A stretch of DNA of 5,872 nt. Source: Alkanindiges sp. GTDB taxonomy: Bacteria; Pseudomonadota; Gammaproteobacteria; Pseudomonadales; Moraxellaceae. The position numbers were made by a program, and so were the translations under genes. Where the stretch lies: contig JASLIR010000068.1 in assembly GCA_030152125.1 (NCBI GenBank), positions 1 to 5,872 on the forward strand. Reading direction: 5' to 3'. Of this stretch, positions 1-5,793 are shown piece after piece; positions within the stretch are counted from its first letter, which is position 1, and the number at the start of each line of letters is the position of its first letter. The notes under the pieces were generated by a model. It worked only from the letters and a program-made list of their open reading frames with translations. It was not told the origin of the DNA and did not search any database.

Positions 1-647
1 CCGATGGTGACCGCATTATCGAAGTCGGCGTGATTGAAATGATCAACCGCAAGCTAACCGGTAGCTCCTTCCATGTTTATATCAACCCGCAGCGTCTGGT
101 GGGGGACTCTGAAAACATTCACGGTTTAAGCGATGCCTTTCTGGCCGACAAACCCCTGTTTGCCGAAATTGTGCATGCCCTGAATGCGTATCTGGACAAA
201 GCTGAAATCATTGCGCATAACGCTACCTTCGACATGAACTTTCTGGAAGCGGAATTTGCACGGGCAAAATTGCCCCCCTTAAAAGGCCGTGTTGAGGTAA
301 CTGACACCCTGTTACTGGCCAAGCGCAAGCATCCGGGACAGAAAAACTCGCTGGATGCTCTCAGCAGACGTTACGAGATTAAACAGCGCGACCGTACCTT
401 CCACGGCGCCTTGCTGGATGCGGAAATTCTGGCCGATGTTTATCTGGCCATGACCGGTGGTCAGGTGACACTGGATATCGGCCACCAGCAGCAAAATGGC
501 ACTGGCCAGCAGCAGGGCCAACAACAGAAAAGCACCGCATTTTCCCTGCCGGTGGTTCTAGCCAGTGATGAGGAAAACCGGGCACATCAGGAATGGCTGG
601 AACAGTTTGAGAAAAAGAACGGCTTCGCGGCTTTATGGTCACAATAG
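1..647 (+). CDS. dnaQ: DNA polymerase III epsilon subunit (3'-5' proofreading exonuclease), 5' truncated by window edge
   Basis: DnaQ is the proofreading exonuclease of the replicative polymerase core, bound to the alpha and theta subunits. The open frame runs in from the window edge (first whole codon at base 3), so about 25 residues carrying the ExoI DTETT motif are outside. Visible DEDDh motifs are ExoII (HNATFD, H codon 216, D codon 231) and ExoIII (HGALLDA, catalytic H codon 402, D codon 417). The text tracks E. coli DnaQ closely from memory: GDRIIEVG, TGSSFHVYINP, NSLDAL-RYEI, LAMTGGQ. After the catalytic domain comes a Gln-rich linker (codons about 486-530) and then a C-terminal tail ending LWSQ, the part that binds alpha in E. 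coli. A GTG at base 30 is an internal codon, not the start. The gene ends with TAG. Identification is very secure. Confidence 0.97.
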   Translation, partial: DGDRIIEVGVIEMINRKLTGSSFHVYINPQRLVGDSENIHGLSDAFLADKPLFAEIVHALNAYLDKAEIIAHNATFDMNFLEAEFARAKLPPLKGRVEVTDTLLLAKRKHPGQKNSLDALSRRYEIKQRDRTFHGALLDAEILADVYLAMTGGQVTLDIGHQQQNGTGQQQGQQQKSTAFSLPVVLASDEENRAHQEWLEQFEKKNGFAALWSQ

Positions 648-648
648 T

Positions 649-687
649 GTATAGAACCGCCTCTATACTCCTTAGCGGTATAGGGGC
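649..687. repeat. Three-armed inverted repeats after dnaQ, two mutually exclusive hairpins
   Basis: Directly after the dnaQ stop, GTATAGA (649-655) pairs perfectly with TCTATAC (662-668) across a 6-base loop. The same middle arm, extended to 659-668, can instead pair with 678-687 (10 bp including one G-T wobble, 9-base loop). Only one of the two hairpins can form at a time. Neither is followed by a clean T tract, so this is not a textbook intrinsic terminator. It may be a weak or Rho-assisted end of the dnaQ transcript, or an RNA-processing structure. The pairing is seen directly; the role is inference. Confidence 0.45.
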
Positions 688-867
688 ATCTGCAAGCATT
701 GATTAATCGATTATTTTCATTATCAATATTAGCCACAAATTTATAAAAAATACGCAATTTGCACTGGCTGAAAAGCCTTAAAACCGCTATTGTTAGCGCA
801 CGGTCAGGCCACCTACTTTGGCATAAGGCGACCTATATTTTGAGTAATACCAGCGTCAAAAAACTCT
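688..867 (+). other. AT-rich untranslated leader before fimL, no gene seen
   Basis: The stretch between the post-dnaQ hairpins and the fimL ribosome site contains no open frame of note. It is strongly AT-rich around 696-760 (for example TTATAAAAAATACG at 741-754). It has a short GGCT-GAAA-AGCC hairpin (766-777) and a spaced inverted repeat TTTTGA (838-843) / TCAAAA (856-861). A promoter for fimL-nudC is expected somewhere here. The only pair I found, TTGATT (699-704) and TATCAA (721-726) with a 16-base spacer, matches the sigma70 consensus at 4 of 6 bases in each box, so I do not assign a promoter. Confidence 0.35.
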
Positions 868-876
868 AAGGAAGGA
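868..876 (+). promoter_or_regulatory. Ribosome binding site deciding the fimL start
   Basis: The purine run AAGGAAGGA abuts the ATG at 876, leaving no spacer for that codon. It sits at a normal 8-base distance (from AAGGA at 872-876) from the next in-frame ATG at 885. This favours 885 as the true start over the longer reading from 876. Confidence 0.7.
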
Positions 877-884
877 TGGGATTC

Positions 885-2543
885 ATGTCTATTGATACAG
901 TTCAACACTTTGATGCGATTTCTTTGCATATTGTCAAGGCAGAAATTGATGCGTCACTGGCTCAGGTTGAAGGGGCCTTAAGTGCCTTTATCGATGACAA
1001 TAACAACACATTTGGCTTAAACGAAGCTGTCGAAAACATGAACCAGATTCATGGTGTCATCCAGTTGCTGGAAATTACCGGTGCAACTGACCTGAGTGAT
1101 GCCATGAGCAAACTGCTCAGCCAGATTGCCACTACCCCGTCTGAAACCACCAATGAACAACTGGGTGCCATGAGCGAAGGCCTGATGATGCTGTCGCGCT
1201 ACCTGGAGTTTGTTTTGCTGCGTGAAAACCAGCTACCACAATTCCTGCTGCCAACCATCAATGGTATTCGCCAGCAGTTAAAGTTGCCGTTACTGCGCGA
1301 AGGCTATTTTTTAAATGCCTATTTAGCCATTGTGCAGGTACCGCAGCTGCAGTTTGATAACCAGCCGGTTGATATTAGCGACAAGCAATGGCAGCAACTG
1401 CTGAGCCTGTACAAAGCCTCGCTTAACCGCATTATTAGAAAACAGGCCAACAGCCTGGACTATAAAGCCCTGAAACTGGTGGGCTACTTTGTACATGCCA
1501 AGTCCAAACAAACCGCATCTGCCCTGTACTGGTATGCGGCCAGCAATGCCCTGTCCGACCTGGACCAGTGCCAGTTGACTGACACCCGCTTACGTGTACT
1601 GGTGCAACTGGAACGTCATTTAGCTATTTTCACCAAAAACCCGAACGACTTTGTGCCTTCGCTGGATGATATGGCAGATATCCTGAGCCTGGCCGCCTGC
1701 CGCGACCATGCAGAATCGGAACAGCTGCGCCAGCAACTGGGGCTGGACGATTATCTGCTGAACGATACCGAATCCAGCCTGCTGGCACGTTACCTGTTTG
1801 GGCCGGACAGCAATACCATTCACATCACCACCCAGTTGATGCATCAGGAAATTGGCGATATTAAAAATAAAATTGACAGCCTGCAGCATGGTGACCAAGT
1901 TGACGTCAGCTTTAATGACATTGCCGAACAGATCCACCAGCTTTCACAGGCATTGTCCCTGCTGAACCTGGGTGAAGCTGCGGCCAGCAGCAAAAAACAG
2001 TCTGCCGTTGTGGCGCAGTGGAAAGACCTGACCAATATGGATCAGGTCAATGCGCTCATGGATGCCTTGCTGTTTACCGGCAACCAGTTGTCCATGCTGG
2101 ACCGCCAGTATATTGCCGGTGCCAATACCCTGCCATTCAACAATCCGTACATTTCACTGCCGCAGCTGGATGAAGCCAATACAGCGGTGATTCAGGAATG
2201 CCGTGACTCGCTGGCACTGAGCATGAGTGCACTTTCCGCCTACCTGGAAAGTGGTGATGTACTGAATATGAATAACGTACCTGCCATGTTTGAATCCATC
2301 GCTGGAGCCATGCTGTTTATCAATGCGCCGCTGGGTCATGAAATCCTGCACAGTGCCGCTGAATACGTAGCCAAAGCCTTTGCACCGGAACAACAGGCAC
2401 CAACTGAACAGCAAATTGCCTTGCTTGCCAATGCGATTGTGAGCGTGGATCACTACCTGGAAAGCCTGCAACAAAACAAACCTATCAGCATTCATCCGTT
2501 TGATGTTGGTTTAGACAGTGCAAAACAATTACAGGCAGCCTGA
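885..2543 (+). CDS. fimL: FimL, ChpA-like Hpt-domain scaffold for type IV pilus / cAMP signalling
   Basis: The 552-residue product resembles FimL of Pseudomonas aeruginosa, a homologue of the N-terminal part of the chemosensory kinase ChpA. That protein works with FimV and PilG to raise CyaB-dependent cAMP, supporting type IV pili and twitching. There is no signal peptide or membrane segment; the product is helical and probably cytoplasmic. The first Hpt-like helix reads VKAEIDASL...NQIHG..QLLE. Where a true Hpt has HxxKG this has N53-x-x-H-G57, so the phospho-accepting His is absent. A second Hpt-like stretch near the C-terminus, FESIAG (469-474), has Glu470 in place of His. No kinase, CheW or receiver domain follows, so it is FimL rather than ChpA. 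The start at 885 is chosen on ribosome-site spacing; 876 would add three residues. nudC follows after 6 bases, and I recall the same pairing in Pseudomonas. The name rests on motif resemblance plus synteny recalled from memory. Confidence 0.85.
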   Translation: MSIDTVQHFDAISLHIVKAEIDASLAQVEGALSAFIDDNNNTFGLNEAVENMNQIHGVIQLLEITGATDLSDAMSKLLSQIATTPSETTNEQLGAMSEGLMMLSRYLEFVLLRENQLPQFLLPTINGIRQQLKLPLLREGYFLNAYLAIVQVPQLQFDNQPVDISDKQWQQLLSLYKASLNRIIRKQANSLDYKALKLVGYFVHAKSKQTASALYWYAASNALSDLDQCQLTDTRLRVLVQLERHLAIFTKNPNDFVPSLDDMADILSLAACRDHAESEQLRQQLGLDDYLLNDTESSLLARYLFGPDSNTIHITTQLMHQEIGDIKNKIDSLQHGDQVDVSFNDIAEQIHQLSQALSLLNLGEAAASSKKQSAVVAQWKDLTNMDQVNALMDALLFTGNQLSMLDRQYIAGANTLPFNNPYISLPQLDEANTAVIQECRDSLALSMSALSAYLESGDVLNMNNVPAMFESIAGAMLFINAPLGHEILHSAAEYVAKAFAPEQQAPTEQQIALLANAIVSVDHYLESLQQNKPISIHPFDVGLDSAKQLQAA

Positions 2544-2549
2544 TTTGTT

Positions 2550-3317
2550 ATGAGTTCATCTACCACCGCTGTATATGCCTACCTGTTTAAGGATCAATCG
2601 CTGGTTGTAGATGAACAGCTACAAATCCCCCAGTTAACCCCGCATCAGCATGACCTGCTGGTGCGCGACTCCGCTGAAAAACGGTTTGTGGCGCGTGATC
2701 TGGCTGATGATGAAGCCCTGCCCGCTGGCCTGCAACTGGTTCCTATCCGCCATTTGGTAGGCAACTGGTCCATGGCGGAGTTTGAACTGGCCAGCCGCGC
2801 CAAGCAATTGATGGAATGGAAGCGCAATCACCAGTTTTGCAGCCGCTGTGGTAATGCCACAGCGCAGCACGAACGCGACCATGCCATGGTATGTACCGTG
2901 TGTCAGTACATGCAATACCCACGGGTGCAACCCTGTGTGATTATGGCAATTACCCGTGGCGAGCAAATATTGCTGGCGCGCGGTGTACAGCGTCCCGGCC
3001 CGATGTTTAGCGTACTGGCAGGCTTTGTAGAAGTAGGCGAAACCCTGGAACAGGCCGTAGCACGCGAAACCAAAGAAGAAGCCGGCATTGCCATTAAAAA
3101 TATCCGTTATATGGGCAGCCAGCCCTGGCCTTTCCCTACTAATTTAATGATTGCCTTTCAGGCTGAATATGACGGTGGCGAGATTGTTCCGCAGCCGGAT
3201 GAAATTGCCGAAGCACACTTTTTTGACTTTGATGATTTGCCGCTGATTCCGCCCAAAGGCAGCATTGCCAATACCATGATTATGCAGATTACCCAGCCAA
3301 AAATCATGATTGATTAG
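2550..3317 (+). CDS. nudC: NAD+ diphosphatase / NAD-capped RNA hydrolase NudC (zinc-ribbon Nudix hydrolase)
   Basis: NudC cleaves the pyrophosphate of NAD(H) to NMN(H) and AMP, and removes the NAD cap from RNA. At 255 residues it is close to E. coli NudC (257). Order of domains: an N-terminal domain (1-90), a zinc ribbon with CSRC (C97, C100) and CTVC (C115, C118), then the Nudix fold. The Nudix box G158 to I180 is complete, with the GFVEVGE start and the REtkEEaG core (R172, E173, E176, E177, G179) for metal binding. The family signature SQPWPFP lies at 190-196, followed by NLM. The start ATG lies only 6 bases after the fimL TGA, with no clear Shine-Dalgarno sequence, which suggests translational coupling to fimL. 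It ends with TAG. All catalytic and zinc residues are present, so it should be active. Confidence 0.96.
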   Translation: MSSSTTAVYAYLFKDQSLVVDEQLQIPQLTPHQHDLLVRDSAEKRFVARDLADDEALPAGLQLVPIRHLVGNWSMAEFELASRAKQLMEWKRNHQFCSRCGNATAQHERDHAMVCTVCQYMQYPRVQPCVIMAITRGEQILLARGVQRPGPMFSVLAGFVEVGETLEQAVARETKEEAGIAIKNIRYMGSQPWPFPTNLMIAFQAEYDGGEIVPQPDEIAEAHFFDFDDLPLIPPKGSIANTMIMQITQPKIMID

Positions 3318-3370
3318 TTATCAGCCTGGCTGACCAGCAAATCTTTATGTTAATAAAAATACTCCATTTT

Positions 3371-3398
3371 AAAAAGCTGCAACCTCTCTTTTGCAGCT
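3371..3398 (-). terminator. Intrinsic-terminator-like hairpin reading on the minus strand
   Basis: AGCTGCAA (3375-3382) and TTGCAGCT (3391-3398) form a perfect 8-bp stem with an 8-base loop. On the minus strand the stem runs straight into a T tract (3375-3371), the layout of a Rho-independent terminator for transcripts coming from the right. On the plus strand the following bases are CGGGTTCG, so it is a poor terminator for nudC. The nearest minus-strand gene is bioB, whose stop is about 790 bases away across the Hint pseudogene. Confidence 0.5.
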
Positions 3399-3423
3399 CG
3401 GGTTCGATTTAGAGAAAATTTTT

Positions 3424-4150
3424 ATGGCTGTTATTGCAGGGACGCTCATCCGGGTTAAATCTGAAACAGGTTCATGGCAGGATGAATATAAAAATATTGA
3501 GGACATTCAGGCTGGGGATTGGGTGTTGTCAAAACCAGAAGATGGTTCTGATGAATTGACCTACCAACAGGTAATTAACACTTTTAGCTACGCAGACAGG
3601 GAAATCTGGCTACTGGAAACCACGCCTTTGGTGAACTGGGTTGAGGGCGAAGGTGGTATTGATATTGAAGATTCTGGCCCCCAGAGCTTATTGCCATAGC
3701 ACCTGATCATCTCTTGTGGCTTTGTGGTTGCACCAGCTATTACCGTTCCATTCAAGACTATAAAGCTTATGTCCAGCCAAGCTGGGTAAGCGTTGATCAA
3801 CTGACTGATAATGATGTTGTTCAGGACAATCAAGGCCGCCTGTATGCTGTAGTCGTAGCTCGTCCACTCAGCAAAATGAAAGACTCCAGTTTAGCCTGGT
3901 TAAGAGGCGGCAGTAATTGTGAAAACTAGCAGGATGAGTCCGAGGGAGATGCCTATGATCTTAGCAAAAAGGCTGAATGGTATGCTGTTTTTGAATGGGT
4001 AAAGGCTAGTGTTTACAACAGGAAATGTATCAACCTGATACCAATACATATCCCAATTATACGGCTACAGTCTATACCCTTGAATTAGCAGATTATCATA
4101 GCTATTTTACTGGCTTTGCCGGAATATGGGTAAAGCCAAGTAACAGCTAG
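3424..4150 (+). pseudogene. Broken Hint (hedgehog/intein) domain gene, two frameshifts and one nonsense codon
   Basis: Three frames read in series rebuild one Hint domain. Segment 1 (from ATG 3424) has VIAGTLIR, IEDIQAGDWVLSKPEDG and TYQQVINTF, the N-terminal Hint blocks. Its frame stops at 3697-3699. The next frame, entered at the C5 run 3678-3682, gives PELIAIAPDHLLWL (block B-like, with His), then PSWVSVDQLTDNDVV and GRLYAVVVARPLSK. It meets TAG at 3927-3929 and resumes in frame with QDESEGDAYDLSKKAEWYAVF. A second shift somewhere in about 4008-4080 leads to YTLELADYHSYFTGFAGIWVKP, the typical Hint C-terminal strand, ending with TAG at 4148. Both shifts are -1, as if one base had been lost each time. 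Where Hint proteins start with C-x-x-A-G-T this has Ala, and the usual terminal HN is absent. No partner toxin or adhesin region is visible. A weak AGAGA ribosome site precedes 3424; whether an N-terminal part was lost is unclear. It is AT-richer than its neighbours. Hint assignment is strong, pseudogene status likely. Confidence 0.8.
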
Positions 4151-4177
4151 TCAGGAGCCACCCTATAAACTCCTGAC
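4150..4177. terminator. Hairpin between the Hint remnant and bioB, possible weak convergent terminator
   Basis: The arms 4150-4157 and 4170-4177 are perfectly complementary over 8 bp, around a 12-base loop. The element fills the gap between two convergent genes and includes the last base of the Hint stop codon. No T tract follows on either strand and the loop is large, so its efficiency as an intrinsic terminator is doubtful. Confidence 0.35.
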
Positions 4178-4183
4178 ACATCA

Positions 4184-5173
4184 TCAGGCACTCATGGCAT
4201 CCACTGCAGAGGTACGCACATCTACCCTGGCCTTTTCACGCTTTAAGCCCAGTTCGTCAAACAGGGCATTATCACGGTTCTTTTCCGCATTTGGCGTGGT
4301 CAGCAACTGCTCACCATAAAAGAACGAGTTAGCACCTGCCATAAAACACAGCGCCTGCTCGGCATCACTCAGGCTTTCACGGCCTGCGGACAACCGTACA
4401 TAACTTGTTGGCATTAAAATACGTGCCACAGCAATGGTTCGCACCCACTCCACTACCGACACCTGCGGTGCATTTTCCAGTGGTGTACCAGCAATTGGCA
4501 CCAGCATATTAATCGGCACGGATTCCGGATGGATTGGCTGTGTGGCCAGTTCAAACAGCAAGCCTATACGGTCTGCACGCTTTTCACCCAGGCCCAGAAT
4601 ACCGCCACTGCAGACCTTCATACCAGCCTGACGCACATTATCCAGTGTATGCAAACGGTCATCATAAGTACGGGTGGTAATCACATTCGGATAATGCTCG
4701 CGCGAGGTATCCAGGTTATGGTTGTAATAATCCAGCCCTGCTTCAGCCAGGCGCTGCGCCTGACTGACATCCAGCATACCCAGCGTCATACAGGTTTCCA
4801 TACCCATGCTTTTTACTTCGCGTACCAGTTCCAGCACATAAGGCATATCGCGCTCATGCGGGTTACGCCATGCAGCACCCATACAAAAACGTGAGGAACC
4901 ACTGTCCTTGGCAGCGCGGGCTGCGGTTAGCACTTCCTGCAGTTTCAGTTTTTTCTGCGGGGTTAATTCGGTGTCATATTTGTTGGACTGTGAGCAGTAG
5001 CCACAATCTTCGGGGCAGGCACCCGTTTTAATGGATAACAGGGTGCTGACCTGAATGGTATTCGCATCAAAATGCTTACGATGAACAGACTGTGCCAGAA
5101 ACAGCAAATCATTAAATGGCTTGTCAAATAAAGCCTGCACTTCTTCACGCGTCCAGTCGTTGCGAATCATCAT
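4184..5173 (-). CDS. bioB: Biotin synthase BioB (radical SAM)
   Basis: BioB inserts sulfur into dethiobiotin to make biotin, the last step of the pathway, using a [4Fe-4S] radical-SAM cluster and a sacrificial [2Fe-2S] cluster. With the start at 5173 (329 residues), all ligands fall on the E. coli numbers: C53, C57 and C60 in CPEDCGYC, then C97 (SSRFC), C128 (METC), C188 (KVCSGG) and R260 (YVRLSAGR). Other family stretches are [18 protein letters not shown] and the [11 protein letters not shown] motif. Longer readings exist (ATG 5185, TTG 5224), but GAGG at 5180-5183 lies 6 bases before ATG 5173, and the E. coli numbering agrees. An immediately following in-frame ATG (5170) is also possible. 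No other bio gene is in the window, and no obvious BirA-type operator is seen upstream. Function is very secure; the exact start slightly less so. Confidence 0.97.
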   Translation of the reverse strand: MMIRNDWTREEVQALFDKPFNDLLFLAQSVHRKHFDANTIQVSTLLSIKTGACPEDCGYCSQSNKYDTELTPQKKLKLQEVLTAARAAKDSGSSRFCMGAAWRNPHERDMPYVLELVREVKSMGMETCMTLGMLDVSQAQRLAEAGLDYYNHNLDTSREHYPNVITTRTYDDRLHTLDNVRQAGMKVCSGGILGLGEKRADRIGLLFELATQPIHPESVPINMLVPIAGTPLENAPQVSVVEWVRTIAVARILMPTSYVRLSAGRESLSDAEQALCFMAGANSFFYGEQLLTTPNAEKNRDNALFDELGLKREKARVDVRTSAVDAMSA

Positions 5174-5179
5174 TGAATA

Positions 5180-5183
5180 CCTC
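5180..5183 (-). promoter_or_regulatory. Ribosome binding site of bioB
   Basis: GAGG on the minus strand, 6 bases before ATG 5173. It overlaps the alternative in-frame ATG at 5185, which therefore cannot use it, and so it decides in favour of the 329-residue BioB. Confidence 0.65.
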
Positions 5184-5192
5184 ATATTTTTC

Positions 5193-5209
5193 GCTAGTTG
5201 ATCATTAGC
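5193..5209. repeat. Imperfect palindrome in the bioB upstream region
   Basis: The 17 bases have GCTA and TAGC ends around a perfect TGATCA centre, offset by one base. It lies 20 bases upstream of the bioB ATG within the 93-base gap to the NikR-like gene. It could be an operator, but it is short and AT-rich, so chance is a serious alternative. Confidence 0.2.
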
Positions 5210-5266
5210 TTTCACAGATAGCAATAACCAATTTGCTCATTTTTAGCGTTGCATTTACTTAACGGC

Positions 5267-5743
5267 TCAGGGCGAAGTAATTGGCGGCATAATGGCTGTC
5301 ATCAACTGCAAATTTCCACTTATTACCCCTCTTAGGGTAATGAGCTGATTGGCAATCTTTTCCAGATGACAGGCATTGCCCTGCACCAGTACTACTTCCA
5401 TAATGCGGTTATCGGCCAGATTCACATGCAGCGAGCTGATCACTTCAGTCAGGTACTGATACTGCAAATCGGCCATTTGCCGTTGTAAATTCGGCGTGGA
5501 ACGATCATACAACAAGGTAATGGTTCCCACCATAATGTCATTGCCCACTTTTTGTTTGTGTGCCGTGACTTGCTGGTGCAACATATCGGCAATGGCCTGC
5601 GAGCGGCTATCAAAACCGCGCTCGGCCACCATTAAATCTAGCTCTTTTAATAACTCCTGCGGCAACGACATACTGATACGTGTCACTTGGCTGGCTTTGG
5701 AATCGGCGTCTTCCGGCATATCCGTTTTAAACTTGGCACCCAT
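5267..5743 (-). CDS. NikR-like ribbon-helix-helix/ACT regulator with altered metal site
   Basis: The 158-residue product aligns without gaps to E. coli NikR (133 residues, sequence recalled from memory) at a constant offset of 19. An N-terminal ribbon-helix-helix DNA-binding domain (about 20-60: TRISMSLP, LLKELDLMV, FDSRSQAI) is followed by an ACT-like domain (70-155: TLLYD, SSLHVNL, MEVVLVQG, ITLRGV-SGNLQL). DNA-contact positions R3/T5/T7 correspond to R22/S24/S26. Of the nickel ligands H76, H87, H89 and C95, only H106 (=H87) remains; the others are Y95, N108 and I114. A charged 19-residue N-terminal arm (KTDMPEDADSK) is extra. GAGG at 5751-5754 is 7 bases before ATG 5743. It is likely a transcriptional regulator sensing another metal or ligand, or none. 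I would not name it nikR. It is probably co-transcribed with the gene to its right (minus-strand upstream); bioB lies 93 bases downstream. Confidence 0.85.
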   Translation of the reverse strand: MGAKFKTDMPEDADSKASQVTRISMSLPQELLKELDLMVAERGFDSRSQAIADMLHQQVTAHKQKVGNDIMVGTITLLYDRSTPNLQRQMADLQYQYLTEVISSLHVNLADNRIMEVVLVQGNACHLEKIANQLITLRGVISGNLQLMTAIMPPITSP

Positions 5744-5754
5744 TTTTATACCTC

Positions 5755-5793
5755 TCCGCTATTCCACCCGATTATTCCACCTGATTATTCTAC
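5755..5793 (-). repeat. Three 13-bp tandem direct repeats upstream of the NikR-like gene
   Basis: On the minus strand the units are GTAGAATAATCAG (5793-5781), GTGGAATAATCGG (5780-5768) and GTGGAATAGCGGA (5767-5755). Units 1 and 2 differ at two positions; unit 3 shares the GTGGAATA core. The first unit contains the TAA stop of the upstream gene, and the array ends next to the ribosome site of the NikR-like gene. It may be an iterated binding site, perhaps for autoregulation, or a slippage product. Confidence 0.75.

Noticed and set aside
30..32. GTG at base 30 as the dnaQ start
   Set aside because: The frame is open to the window edge and the residues before it (GDRIIEVG) match DnaQ, so it is internal.
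379..699. 106-residue minus-strand open frame over the dnaQ end
   Set aside because: Antisense to the conserved ExoIII region and tail of dnaQ; its content reflects dnaQ codon bias.
709..726. Fur-box-like sequence (GATAATGAAAATAATC on the minus strand)
   Set aside because: Only the first hexamer fits the GATAAT pattern well; the third is poor and the region is generally AT-rich.
2154..2495. Minus-strand open frame inside fimL
   Set aside because: A shadow of the fimL coding sequence without motifs or a start signal.
3424..4150. Active intein or self-splicing element
   Set aside because: The nucleophilic Cys and terminal HN are not seen, flanking exteins are absent and the frame is broken three times.
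4529..4894. 121-residue plus-strand open frame
   Set aside because: It is wholly antisense to bioB, whose motifs are complete; no family resemblance and no ribosome site.
5202..5231. Possible bioB promoter, TTGGTT with CTAATG/TAATGA at 17-18 bases
   Set aside because: The -10 candidate fits the consensus badly, so it is not listed as a promoter.
5322..5341. 7-bp inverted repeat ATTACCC/GGGTAAT
   Set aside because: Lies inside the NikR-like coding region with no T tract; probably chance.
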